Source of the DNA: Plut-88900 sp965116945 | GTDB lineage: Bacteria; Chloroflexota; Dehalococcoidia; Plut-88900 | Assembly (NCBI GenBank): GCA_965116945.1 | Contig: OZ220734.1 | Location: forward strand, 1,178,001 to 1,242,000 | Length of the DNA: 64,000 nucleotides | Direction: 5' to 3' | Part shown: positions 34,982 to 43,048 of the stretch, piece by piece | Numbering within the stretch: position 1 is the first letter of the stretch | How the letters are laid out: every line of letters starts with the position of its first letter | The notes under the pieces: model-generated | The model's database searches: none | What the model was told of the DNA's origin: nothing | The model's input: the letters and a program-made list of their open reading frames with translations, nothing else | Made by a program: the position numbers and the translations under genes

Positions 34982-35857
34982 CTAAACCTGCTCGTGGGCA
35001 TGATATGAGCTGCGTACCAGGGGCCCCGACTCCACGTGCCTGAACCCCATTCCCCGTCCCTTCTCTTTCAAGTCTGCGAACTCCTCTGGGGTGTAGTAGC
35101 GGCTGATGGGCAGGTGGGAGTCGGAGGGGCGAAGGTATTGGCCAATTGTGAGGATATCGCAACCAACGTCTCGCAGGTGTTGCATCGTCTGAAGCGCTTC
35201 ATCCACTTCTTCCCCTACTCCCAACATTATGCCGGATTTTGTCAGTTTATCCGGTGACTTGGATTTGGCTCTCTCCAGCAGCTGTAAAGACCTTTGGTAG
35301 GTGGCTCGAGAGCGGACGACTTTCTGGAGCCGGGCCACAGTCTCGATGTTGTGGTTGAGGATGTCCGGCTTTGCTGCGAGCACGGCATCGAGGCTAGACT
35401 CAGAACCTCCGAAGTCCGGGATTAGCACTTCAATGCGCGTCCCGGGATTACGGTCACGCGTCTTGCTAATAACATCAGCGAAAACGGATGCCCCTCCGTC
35501 AGAGAGGTCGTCTCTGGCCACAGAAGTGATTACGACGTGAGCGAGGTTCATCTTCTCGACGGCTCGGGCTACGCGCTCAGGCTCCAGTGGGTCATTCCAG
35601 GTTGGCTTGCCGGAAGTGACTGCGCAGAAGCGGCAGGCTCGGGTGCAGACATCTCCGAGAATCATTAGGGTGGCGGTACGGTTCTGCCAGCATTCAAAGA
35701 TGTTTGGGCAACTGGCCTCCTCGCAGACGGTGTTGAGGGCCATTTTCCGCATTAAGGACTTCAGCTCCAGGTAATTGGGGCCGGTCTTGAGGCGGACCTT
35801 TAGCCAGGGGGGGAGTCGGGGAGATTTTGTGGGAGTTGATGCGGGTCCCATTTCCAA
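34982..35857 (-). CDS. lipA: Lipoyl synthase
   Basis: A 291-residue radical-SAM enzyme that inserts sulfur into octanoyl-E2. Both Fe-S clusters are visible: CEEASCPNIFEC (Cys45, 50, 56) and the radical-SAM CTRACRFC (Cys71, 75, 78). The C-terminal RSSYHA contains the conserved Ser ligand. The first gene of the PDH operon, so lipoylation is made with its substrate. No lipB or lplA lies in the window. Confidence 0.95.
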   Translation of the reverse strand: MEMGPASTPTKSPRLPPWLKVRLKTGPNYLELKSLMRKMALNTVCEEASCPNIFECWQNRTATLMILGDVCTRACRFCAVTSGKPTWNDPLEPERVARAVEKMNLAHVVITSVARDDLSDGGASVFADVISKTRDRNPGTRIEVLIPDFGGSESSLDAVLAAKPDILNHNIETVARLQKVVRSRATYQRSLQLLERAKSKSPDKLTKSGIMLGVGEEVDEALQTMQHLRDVGCDILTIGQYLRPSDSHLPISRYYTPEEFADLKEKGRGMGFRHVESGPLVRSSYHAHEQV

Positions 35858-35894
35858 TACGTCTCGGGGTTACATCCCAAAGGGACACGTCGAC

Positions 35895-35900
35895 ATTATA
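35895..35900 (-). promoter_or_regulatory. -10 box of the lipA-pdh operon
   Basis: Minus-strand TATAAT, 37 bp upstream of the lipA start, leader about 30 nt. No recognisable -35. Confidence 0.5.
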
Positions 35901-36061
35901 CACCGTCGGGGGTAGATGGATTCTTGACTCGAGCAACGATGCAATTGCAGGCGTGTTGGGAAAGCTGTAGATACATTTAGCTGCTAAAGAGAAGCAGAGT
36001 CCCTATCTATATCAAAAATATTTTATTGAGATTTTTTCGCAACAACTATTAATGTGACATC

Positions 36062-36080
36062 TTAATTGCAATGGAATTAA
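36062..36080. promoter_or_regulatory. Inverted repeat upstream of znuA, candidate operator
   Basis: TTAATT and AATTAA flank a 7-nt centre, just upstream of the two TTGACA boxes at 36085 and 36096. It lies in a strikingly AT-rich stretch (about 35980-36130) within a GC-rich region. A metal repressor such as Zur is the obvious candidate ligand, but the site does not clearly match a consensus I can recall. Confidence 0.4.
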
Positions 36081-36095
36081 TATATTGACACCTGC

Positions 36096-36124
36096 TTGAC
36101 AACCCGATTGGATAACTTTAATAT
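36096..36124 (+). promoter_or_regulatory. Sigma70 promoter of the znuACB operon
   Basis: TTGACA at 36096-36101, 17-bp spacer, TAATAT at 36119-36124. A second TTGACA at 36085 is offset by 11 bp. The leader to ATG 36206 is about 75 nt and contains GAGAT-agtaa-ATCTC at 36173-36187. Confidence 0.6.
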
Positions 36125-36205
36125 GCCTAGCTGTCCTTACCCCGTAAGCGATTTCCTCTTGCATAGACCATAGAGATAGTAAATCTCAATAGTGGAGACA
36201 AAAGA

Positions 36206-37573
36206 ATGATATTGAATACCACTAATAGCCGATTGCCTATGACATTGCTTGCGCTGATGTTAGTTGGATTGTTGGCTTTTGCCGGTATAGTGGGATGTTC
36301 CGGAGATGAAGAGGTTATTGAAGAGGTGGAAGAGGCGACGGAAGTTGCTGAAGTGGAAGAAGAGGAGATAGAGCGGGTCCAGGTGGTAACGACTACGAAC
36401 TTCATTGCCGACTGGGTCGAGAACGTGGGTGGCGACGGGGTTGAGGTGTTCAGCCTGGTCCCGACCGGCGCCGATCCCCACGGGTTCCAACCCGGGGCCC
36501 GGGACGTTGCCCGGATTGCGGATGCGGACCTCGTGTTCAGCGTTGGGCTCGGGCTTGAGGGGGAATGGCTGCACGAGTTGCTGGAGAACGCTGCTCGTGA
36601 TGAGTCTTCAATAATTGAGGTTGCTGATGCGATTGAGCCTATAGAATTCGCGGAGTCCCATAGGGAAGAAGTGGAGCTTCTTGAGCACATTGGGGAGGCA
36701 GTGCATGAAGTGGAGGAAGGCGAACTTAGTCCGGAGGAGGCATTCGCGGAGATCAGGGCACTGATAGAGGCATTCGAAGCCGCAGAGGCGGAACACGACG
36801 AAGAAAGCCCAGACGAAGACCACGGGGAGGAGGAAGACGGCGAGGAAGAGGACCACGACGAGGGTGAAGATGAAGAAGAGGACGAAGACCACGGCGAAGA
36901 CCACGCTGAGGAAGAGGAAATTGCCGGGATGGTGTTGGCAATCATAGGACAGGCAGAAAGCGGTGCGATGGACATCGAGGAAGCCATCGAGGAAATCGAA
37001 CACCTGGTTTCAGGTGAGGAGGAAGGGCACGAGGGACACGGGCATGGCTTGGAAGACCCGCACTTCTGGTTCGACCCGTTACGGGTGAAGCTAGCCGCAG
37101 ACTCTATTGCAGAGCATCTGTCTGTCCTGAACCCGAATGGCGCCGATGACTACTGGGCTAACGCGACGGCCTACAAAGCCGAGTTGGATGAACTGGACGC
37201 ATGGACTATAGAGCAGGTCAAAGCGGTGCCACAGGCCAACAGGCTCCTCTTGACCTCTCATGACAGCTTCGGATACTTCGCCGACAGATACGGGTTCGAA
37301 GTGATAGGGGTCATACTCGGGACAACCACGGAAGTGGAACCGTCGGCTGAGCACATGGCCGAGCTTACGGAAATCGTGGAGGAATACAACGTTTCTGCGG
37401 TGTTCGGCGAGACAACGGTCAGTGAACGGCTAGCCACAGCACTGGCTGCCGAGTCAGGCGCGGAGTTGGTCAGACTGTACTCGGGGTCACTGGGCGCCGA
37501 GGGAAGCGGTGCGGAGACGTACCTGGAAATGGTCAGGGCCAACGTCGAAAGGATAGTGAACGCGCTGAAATAG
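36206..37573 (+). CDS. znuA: Zinc ABC transporter substrate-binding lipoprotein (ZnuA-like) with acidic/His insertion
   Basis: A 455-residue cluster A-I metal-binding lipoprotein, longer than the usual 300-330. The signal peptide ends at a lipobox GIVGC (Cys31). Probable ligands are His92 (ADPHGFQP), His286 (EDPHFWFDP), His352 (TSHDSFGYF) and Glu402 (FGETTVS). Between the first and second ligand lies an insertion of about 130 residues (150-280): a Glu/Ala-rich helical segment, an Asp/Glu/His stretch (198-238), another helical segment and HEGHGHG. ZnuA proteins carry a short His loop here, so this is an unusually large version. Encoded with ZnuC and ZnuB. Zinc is inferred; manganese is less likely given the His content. 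Confidence 0.9.
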   Translation: MILNTTNSRLPMTLLALMLVGLLAFAGIVGCSGDEEVIEEVEEATEVAEVEEEEIERVQVVTTTNFIADWVENVGGDGVEVFSLVPTGADPHGFQPGARDVARIADADLVFSVGLGLEGEWLHELLENAARDESSIIEVADAIEPIEFAESHREEVELLEHIGEAVHEVEEGELSPEEAFAEIRALIEAFEAAEAEHDEESPDEDHGEEEDGEEEDHDEGEDEEEDEDHGEDHAEEEEIAGMVLAIIGQAESGAMDIEEAIEEIEHLVSGEEEGHEGHGHGLEDPHFWFDPLRVKLAADSIAEHLSVLNPNGADDYWANATAYKAELDELDAWTIEQVKAVPQANRLLLTSHDSFGYFADRYGFEVIGVILGTTTEVEPSAEHMAELTEIVEEYNVSAVFGETTVSERLATALAAESGAELVRLYSGSLGAEGSGAETYLEMVRANVERIVNALK

Positions 37574-37610
37574 TCCATCTGCTAACGGGGTTGAGACGCC
37601 GGGAAAGGCA

Positions 37611-38378
37611 ATGGAAAAGAGAATTTCCAGTCCTGGGATAACAGTGGATGACGTAACCGTTGTACGCGGTGGTCATACGGCGCTGGTAGACGTGACTTTT
37701 TCGGTGGGGCCGGCCACCCTGATGGGGGTTGTCGGCCCCAACGGGGCCGGCAAGAGCACGCTGTTGGAGGCGATTGTCGGGCTTCTGCCTCTCAGCAAAG
37801 GCAAGGTACAGCTTCATGGATCGGCCGCCGAAAAGGGGGGTGTGGCCTACGTGCCACAAAGGGACAGGATAAACTGGTCTTTCCCGGCTACTGTTCATGA
37901 CGTTGTGATGATGGGAAGGTGCTGCAACCTGGGGTGGTTCCGCCAGCCTGGTAAACGGGACCGGGAGATGGTCTGCGAATGCCTGAAGCGGGTCGACATG
38001 TGGGACAGGCGCAATTCGCCGATTACCCAGTTGTCGGGGGGGCAGCGTCAAAGGGTATTCATAGGCCGGGCGCTGGCGCAAGAGGCAAGCGCGATCCTGT
38101 TGGACGAAGCGTTCAGCGGCGTGGATGTCGGGGCGCAGGAGGGAATCATCGAGGTACTGCAAACTCTCCGGGACGAAGGGAGAGTGGTGGTGCTGGTGAC
38201 TCACGATCTAACCAACCTCGCACAACGATTCGACGAAATCCTCTGCGTAAACCATCACATCTGCGCCCAGGGCCCTCCTGAAGAGGCCTTCACACCTGAA
38301 GTTGTAATGGAGCTGTACGGGTCGCACGGCATCGAATTCGCCGCCAATCATTATGGCCCGGAACTCAGCGGCCAGTAA
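37611..38378 (+). CDS. znuC: Zinc ABC transporter ATP-binding protein
   Basis: A 255-residue ABC ATPase. Walker A VGPNGAGKST, signature LSGGQRQRV, Walker B AILLDEAFSGVDVG and the switch His in VLVTHDLTN are present. It lies 37 bp after znuA and its stop overlaps the ATG of the permease gene (TAATG). Confidence 0.93.
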   Translation: MEKRISSPGITVDDVTVVRGGHTALVDVTFSVGPATLMGVVGPNGAGKSTLLEAIVGLLPLSKGKVQLHGSAAEKGGVAYVPQRDRINWSFPATVHDVVMMGRCCNLGWFRQPGKRDREMVCECLKRVDMWDRRNSPITQLSGGQRQRVFIGRALAQEASAILLDEAFSGVDVGAQEGIIEVLQTLRDEGRVVVLVTHDLTNLAQRFDEILCVNHHICAQGPPEEAFTPEVVMELYGSHGIEFAANHYGPELSGQ

Positions 38379-39196
38379 TGGACTATATAACCGAGCCCTT
38401 CCAGTACAGCTTCATGGTACGGGCGCTGATTGTGTCGGTGCTGGTGGGTGTTATGTGCCCGATACTGGGGGCCTACGTGATCACGAGGGGTCGGTCCTTC
38501 ATGGGGGATGCCCTTGCCCACTCCGTATTGCCGGCCATGGTGGTGGCATTCATGCTGGGCATCAGCCCCTTCTTTGCAGCTGTTCCGGCTGGAATCCTGA
38601 TCGCCGTACTCATGGGCGGTGTCAGCCGACGCACGGGGATCAGCGAGGACACATCCATCGGAATCATATTCGCGGGGATGTTTGCACTTGGACTGGTGAT
38701 GCTATCCACGGGAACCAACATAAACGTTGATATAGAGGACCTTCTCCTCGGGCAGGTGTTGGGGGTATCTCAAACCGATGTCTATGTTTCGCTGGGGCTA
38801 ACGGCCTTGGTCCTAACAGGGTTGTATGCCTTTCACCGGCAGCTGGTATACACGACTTTCGACGTGGTGGGAGCGGCCGTTGTGGGCATCAAGACCAGGA
38901 TGATCGAATACGTTCTCCTGGCTTTGCTGGCGCTGGTCATAGTTATCGGTATCCAGGCGGCGGGCATCGTGCTGGTTATGGCGATGTTGATCACGCCTGC
39001 GGCCGCGGCCTATCTGCTGTCGAAACAGTTCGTTGGGGTGATGGGGCTGGGGGCGGTGATTGGTGCCGCATCGGCAGTCACGGGCCTTTATCTTTCCTAC
39101 TACATCGACCTGCCTTCCGGACCAGCAATGGCCCTGGTAGCCACAGGAGTCTTCGCCCTGGCGGCAGTAGTGAAGCGGAGATTCGCTACCGCCTAG
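38378..39196 (+). CDS. znuB: Zinc ABC transporter permease
   Basis: A 272-residue polytopic membrane protein of the ABC-3 family with about eight predicted helices. Family segments include YVITRGRSFMGDALAHSVLPA and ISEDTSIGIIFAGMFALG, and VLVMAMLITPAAAAYLL near the C-terminus. Translation is coupled to znuC through a 1-nt overlap. Confidence 0.92.
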   Translation: MDYITEPFQYSFMVRALIVSVLVGVMCPILGAYVITRGRSFMGDALAHSVLPAMVVAFMLGISPFFAAVPAGILIAVLMGGVSRRTGISEDTSIGIIFAGMFALGLVMLSTGTNINVDIEDLLLGQVLGVSQTDVYVSLGLTALVLTGLYAFHRQLVYTTFDVVGAAVVGIKTRMIEYVLLALLALVIVIGIQAAGIVLVMAMLITPAAAAYLLSKQFVGVMGLGAVIGAASAVTGLYLSYYIDLPSGPAMALVATGVFALAAVVKRRFATA

Positions 39197-39203
39197 TCGA
39201 CTA

Positions 39204-39665
39204 GTGGCGATGGTGCGAATCCCAAATCGGATTGTGTCAACCGATCCTCGACCGATCAGACCACTCAGAGTAGTGATGCTGGTCCTCGCCGCGCTTCAGC
39301 TCGCTTTTTGCAGCCTGACAGCCCTAGTGGGGCTGTTCGCGGATGGGGGAGACATTTGGCAGAGGCTCCTGTTAGTCGCAGTGCATCCGCTTGCCGCCGC
39401 TGGATTACTGGCTGCCGTGGCCCTTCCCGGGCTCTGGACGCGGGCCCTTGGGCTAGTCATGGTTCTCTTACTGATTAACGTTGGAGGGGATGTGGCCGTG
39501 TCCGCGCTTATCGCTGGGGGTTCCATCAAGGGTGACTGGTGGCTGTCGCTGGTCTTTTCTGCCGTGCCGATTGCCGGGATCGCTTATCTGTCGTGGAGGC
39601 TGTTCAATGTTCGCAATTCGGTGCGCAAATCCAGGGCTCAGCCAACCTGTTTTCCGCCATCCTGA
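39204..39665 (+). CDS. Small integral membrane protein, unknown function
   Basis: A 153-residue protein with four hydrophobic segments (about 23-45, 55-76, 80-105, 112-130) and basic ends. GTG 39204 lies 7 bp after znuB; ATG 39210 is an alternative. No motif recognised. Its place between the zinc importer and the His-rich protein suggests a metal-related role only by location. Confidence 0.6.
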   Translation: MAMVRIPNRIVSTDPRPIRPLRVVMLVLAALQLAFCSLTALVGLFADGGDIWQRLLLVAVHPLAAAGLLAAVALPGLWTRALGLVMVLLLINVGGDVAVSALIAGGSIKGDWWLSLVFSAVPIAGIAYLSWRLFNVRNSVRKSRAQPTCFPPS

Positions 39666-39738
39666 AAGAAATTTTGAAATTCCCACAGTTACCCTATTGC
39701 ATTTATTGAGACAGCTATGGCATACTTACTGAGACACG

Positions 39739-39759
39739 TATGAGATTTTGTCTCTCATA
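39739..39759. promoter_or_regulatory. Inverted repeat upstream of the His-rich gene, candidate operator
   Basis: TATGAGA and TCTCATA are separated by 7 nt. This resembles ArsR/SmtB or Zur-type operators in size. It is followed at 39771-39792 by a second hairpin, GCTCCCCGG/CCGGGAGC. Confidence 0.4.
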
Positions 39760-39830
39760 GCTTCGGCCAGGCTCCCCGGATGGGCCGGGAGCAAAATAGA
39801 CTAGAGCTAATGGCTCAGGAGGTAGACATT

Positions 39831-40052
39831 ATGGCAAACGACCACGACTCTCACGAGTGCGACGCTCACGAGCACCACGGCGACGAGCCCGGGCACGTCC
39901 ACGACGCGCACGAATGCGACAGCCACGAGCACCACGCTGACGACCATGCCCACAGTGCCCACGAATGCGACACGCACGAGCACCACGGTGACGAGGCGGG
40001 GCACGTCCACGATGCCCACGAGTGTGACGGCCACGAGCACCACGGCCACTAG
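39831..40052 (+). CDS. His/Cys-rich tandem-repeat metal-binding protein
   Basis: A 73-residue protein with 24 His and 4 Cys, the rest mostly Asp, Glu, Gly and Ala. It is built of about four repeats of the type HECDxHEHHGDE followed by GHVHDA or a shortened version. ATG 39831 is set by a perfect AGGAGGT at 39817-39823, 8 nt upstream, and MANDHDSHECD starts the repeat region. No signal peptide is visible, so it is probably cytoplasmic. The likely role is buffering or delivery of zinc (or nickel/copper) between the importer upstream and the CDF exporter downstream. No named family recognised. Confidence 0.82.
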   Translation: MANDHDSHECDAHEHHGDEPGHVHDAHECDSHEHHADDHAHSAHECDTHEHHGDEAGHVHDAHECDGHEHHGH

Positions 40053-40100
40053 GCCGAAATAGAAATGAAGCCTGCCAGGGTCTTTTGGCCTTGGCAAAAC

Positions 40101-40132
40101 AAAAGCGCCGACCCAACTGGATCGGCGCTTTT
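40101..40132. terminator. Bidirectional intrinsic terminator
   Basis: AAAAGCGCCGA (40101-40111) pairs with TCGGCGCTTTT (40122-40132), an 11-bp stem with a 10-nt loop and A/T tracts on both sides. It separates the His-rich gene from the convergent CDF gene. Confidence 0.9.
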
Positions 40133-40173
40133 GCTTGTTTTAAGCCAAGAGCACAGGTGCTCCCCGTTTACGA

Positions 40174-41322
40174 TCAGATGGGGAGCCACTTTCGTTTTTT
40201 GGCAGTGCTGCGATGAGCACGAGAAACCAGGTGGTCAACGTGGTGGTCTTCCTGGCAACCGAGAACAGACTCCTCTGCCTGGATGGTGGCATGGGTGATG
40301 CCGAAGTTCTTGTGGGCCAAGTCCTTGATTTGCCTCAGCAGTTCATCCCTGTCTCCGGGGTAGCGTGGGTCTATCAGGATGTGGGCGGTGAACGCGACCA
40401 TACCGGATGTGATAGTCCAAACGTGGACATCATGAATGAAGGTCACGCCTGGGGTATCCTCGATGTCGCTGCAGAGCTTGTAGACATCCAGGTCCTCGGG
40501 GGTGCCTTCCAGGAGGACGTTGACTATCCGGCCAATCAGCCCCCGGGTGCCGTTCAATATCAGGAGGGCAATGACGATGCTGATGATTGGATCGGCGATG
40601 GTCCAGCCGAATCCCATGATAAGCAGGGCTGAGATCACAACTCTGACTGAGCCCAGCAGGTCTGCCAGCACGTGCTGGAATGCGCCCTCTACGTTAAGAC
40701 TGTGCCCCGATGCTCGGTGCAACAAGAAAGCTGCCACTATGTTGACGGCGAGACCGCCAAGCCCCACATAAAGGACCAAGGGTCCTTCTATTTCCAGATG
40801 TCCCACGTTGATTTCGTGGAACCGGTGGTAGGCCTCCAGGCATATCCAGGCCACTATAAGCCAAAGCCCGATAACGTTGGCTAATGCGGCGAGGATCTCG
40901 GTGCGGTAGTAGCCAAACGTCCTGGTGGCGGATGCGGCCCTTTCTCCCAACCACATGGCGGTGAGGGCCATTACGATGGCCAGGGCGTCGGTGGCCATGT
41001 GCCCGGCGTCGGCCAGGAGTGCAAGGCTGCCGGAGAGGATGCCGCCCACTATCTCGGCGACCATGTAGCTGGATATCAAGGACAAAGAGAGAGCGAGGCT
41101 CCGCTTGCTGGCGCCCCTCAGCTCCGCGGCGTGATCATGGCCACCGTGGCCGTGATCGTGATGGTCGTGTCCGGAATGGTCGTCGTGGCCATGATCATCA
41201 TGTCCGTGCCCGTGGTCGTGGCCGGCATGTTCATCATGGCCGTTTTCTCCATGATCATGCTCGGCGTAATCGTGGTGATCATGGGCGTCGTGGTCGTGGC
41301 GGTCGTGTTCTTTTTCCGACAT
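40174..41322 (-). CDS. Cation diffusion facilitator (CzcD/ZitB-like) zinc exporter
   Basis: A 382-residue CDF transporter. Residues about 1-66 are a cytoplasmic His/Asp-rich tail (repeated HDHxHD units). Six transmembrane helices follow, with metal-site motifs LLADAGHMATDALA (helix II) and QHVLADLLGSVRVV (helix V). The C-terminal domain has GVTFIHDVHVWTI and ends in a second His cluster (CQEDHHVDHLVS). ATG 41322 begins MSEKEHDRHDHD; a longer frame adds residues without a ribosome site. Likely proton-coupled Zn2+ efflux, balancing the importer. Confidence 0.92.
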   Translation of the reverse strand: MSEKEHDRHDHDAHDHHDYAEHDHGENGHDEHAGHDHGHGHDDHGHDDHSGHDHHDHGHGGHDHAAELRGASKRSLALSLSLISSYMVAEIVGGILSGSLALLADAGHMATDALAIVMALTAMWLGERAASATRTFGYYRTEILAALANVIGLWLIVAWICLEAYHRFHEINVGHLEIEGPLVLYVGLGGLAVNIVAAFLLHRASGHSLNVEGAFQHVLADLLGSVRVVISALLIMGFGWTIADPIISIVIALLILNGTRGLIGRIVNVLLEGTPEDLDVYKLCSDIEDTPGVTFIHDVHVWTITSGMVAFTAHILIDPRYPGDRDELLRQIKDLAHKNFGITHATIQAEESVLGCQEDHHVDHLVSRAHRSTAKKRKWLPI

Positions 41323-41550
41323 GCTGTTAGCCTTGGCACGGGGGATGATATACATTCGGGTGAGGCTTGTCCACATTGTGTACCCGCTCGGCAAACGGGG
41401 AGAAACACGGGGTCTTTATTCAGTTGTGGGGGGCGGGTTTTGATTGCTTTTCAGGTTTCAGGCATGGGTCTGATTGTCTAAGGAACTGCGAGGGGAACCT
41501 TCTCACGCCATAGGCGCACACCAAGGGCGCATCTACGACATCTTCGACCC

Positions 41551-41640
41551 TTTGGGCCGTTAAGGGAGAGGGGGAGGAAAAAACAGAGGCAAGCGCCTGG
41601 GCACAGGCGCTTGCCCCTAGTTTGGCACCTGGGGAAGGGG
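41551..41640. repeat. Dispersed palindromic element, copy A
   Basis: TAAGGGAGAGGGGG (41561-41574) and ACAGAGGC are shared with the element at 61360. Between them and the shared CTAGTT lies a 12-bp hairpin, GGCAAGCGCCTG (41588-41599) with CAGGCGCTTGCC (41604-41615), loop GGCA. The flanks match copy B but the stem sequence differs. The gene-free stretch 41323-41550 before it holds nothing else I can name. Confidence 0.65.
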
Positions 41641-41707
41641 TACCTTCGACCCCTGGAAATAATATGAGAACCACACGCTCGCCCTCGTTCTCTTTGCATT
41701 ATCATTG

Positions 41708-41736
41708 TTTCAATTCATGGCCTAGTTTGATACAAT
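41708..41736 (+). promoter_or_regulatory. Promoter of the aap operon
   Basis: TACAAT at 41731-41736 with TTTCAA 17 bp upstream. The start near 41743 leaves a leader of about 55 nt to ATG 41799 and excludes the far upstream in-frame ATG at 41622. Confidence 0.5.
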
Positions 41737-41798
41737 CAAAAACCGTGAGCAAAAAAAGCTCCAATTGGGCGCCTGAAAGGAGAGGAGTGATTTTAGTC

Positions 41799-42917
41799 AT
41801 GCGATATAAAGGCTTAATTGCGATGCTGGGGCTCAGTGTGCTCCTGGCAGTGGTCGTCGCTTGCGGCGGCGGGCTGTCGGAGGAGGACGTAGAGACTCGA
41901 GCACAGGAACTCGCTGACCAGATGGTTGCCGACATGGCCACGGGCGAGAGGCTTGCGGCAATACAGGAACGGGGCGTAGTAATATGCGCCAGCAGGAACG
42001 ATGTGCCGGGCTACGGTTCCCTCGACGCCGCCGGCAACAACGTTGGTTTCGACATAGACCTGTGTCGGGCGGTTGCCACCGCGGTGCTAGGCGACCCGAA
42101 CGCCATAGAAATCCGCCTTATCACCGCGGCGGAGCGGGGCCCGACGATCCAGTCAGGCGAAGTTGACCTGCTGGTAAGAACCGTGACCTGGACCACCTCC
42201 CGAGACGCCCAATGGGGCAACTACGTGCAGACAATGTTCTACGACGGTCAGGGTTTCATGGTCCCCAATTCCCTTGGCATTTCCAGCGCCCTGGAGCTCA
42301 AGGACGCAACGGTCTGCGTTACCCAGGGGACTACTACGGAACTGAACCTCCAGGACTTCTCCAACCAGAACAACCTGAACATCACTCCGCTGACGTTCGA
42401 GGATACGGATGCCGTTGTGGCGGCCTACGAGAACGAACAGTGTGACTCCTTCACCAACGACAACTCGCAGCTGGCCGCGCTGGGCACTGCGCTGTCGGAC
42501 CGGAGCGCCCACACGATTCTTCCCGACACGATCTCGGAAGAGCCCCTCGGGCCGGTTGTGCCCCACGGGGACGACCAGTGGTTCGACATCGTGAAGACCG
42601 TCATGGGCATCCTGGTCTACTCGGAGGCTTATGGCGTAGACTCGGGCAGCGTGCCTACGTCGAGCACCGGAGACACCAAGGTCGACAGGCTGTTCGGGCT
42701 GGAAGGGTCCTTCGGACAGGACGCCCTTGGCCTGGACCAGACTGTTGCGCAGGACGTGATCAGTGCCGTTGGCAACTACGGCGAGATCTACGATCGCAAC
42801 CTGGGCCCCGACGGGATCAACCTCCCCCGGGAAGGCGGACGGAACGCACTGTGGTCCAACGCCCCCTGCACCGACTGCCCGAAGGGCGGCCAGATCTACG
42901 CAGCGCCCCTGCGTTAA
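41799..42917 (+). CDS. aapJ: General L-amino-acid ABC transporter substrate-binding lipoprotein
   Basis: A 372-residue AapJ/BztA-type binding protein. The signal peptide ends in a lipobox VVVAC, so it is a lipoprotein. GVVICASRNDVPGYGSLD, VGFDIDLCRAVATAVLG, VDLLVRTVTWTTSRD and LPDTISEEPLGPVVPHGD are family segments. ATG 41799 has AAGGAGAGGAG upstream; GTG 41787 is an alternative. Two C-terminal Cys (APCTDCPKGG) are as in AapJ. A strong hairpin follows the gene, which would raise its expression over the permeases. Confidence 0.9.
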   Translation: MRYKGLIAMLGLSVLLAVVVACGGGLSEEDVETRAQELADQMVADMATGERLAAIQERGVVICASRNDVPGYGSLDAAGNNVGFDIDLCRAVATAVLGDPNAIEIRLITAAERGPTIQSGEVDLLVRTVTWTTSRDAQWGNYVQTMFYDGQGFMVPNSLGISSALELKDATVCVTQGTTTELNLQDFSNQNNLNITPLTFEDTDAVVAAYENEQCDSFTNDNSQLAALGTALSDRSAHTILPDTISEEPLGPVVPHGDDQWFDIVKTVMGILVYSEAYGVDSGSVPTSSTGDTKVDRLFGLEGSFGQDALGLDQTVAQDVISAVGNYGEIYDRNLGPDGINLPREGGRNALWSNAPCTDCPKGGQIYAAPLR

Positions 42918-42947
42918 TCTGAGCACCATAGAATAAGGACAAGCACG

Positions 42948-42985
42948 GGGGCGGCCGGCGAATGTCGGCCGCCCCTAAGCTTTTT
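42948..42985 (+). terminator. Intrinsic terminator/attenuator after aapJ
   Basis: GGGGCGGCCG (42948-42957) pairs with CGGCCGCCCC (42966-42975), 10 bp and an 8-nt loop, followed by TAAGC and TTTTT. It sits between the binding protein and the permeases of the same operon, so it probably acts as a partial terminator. Confidence 0.8.
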
Positions 42986-43048
42986 GTCGAGAAACGGGCA
43001 AAAATCCGGCTGATGTAATAGAATCAGTCCGGTACTGGACTGGATACA

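Noticed and set aside
36127..37003. Long minus-strand reading frames rich in Ser or Phe opposite znuA
   Set aside because: They are the reverse complement of the Glu/Asp/His-rich insertion and have no ribosome site or family resemblance.
39831..40052. CRISPR-like array from the periodic DNA of the His-rich gene
   Set aside because: The repeats are protein-coding with codon-level variation and no unique spacers.
40999..41481. Plus-strand Val/Met-rich reading frame opposite the CDF exporter
   Set aside because: It arises from the reverse complement of the His/Asp repeats in the CDF N-terminus.
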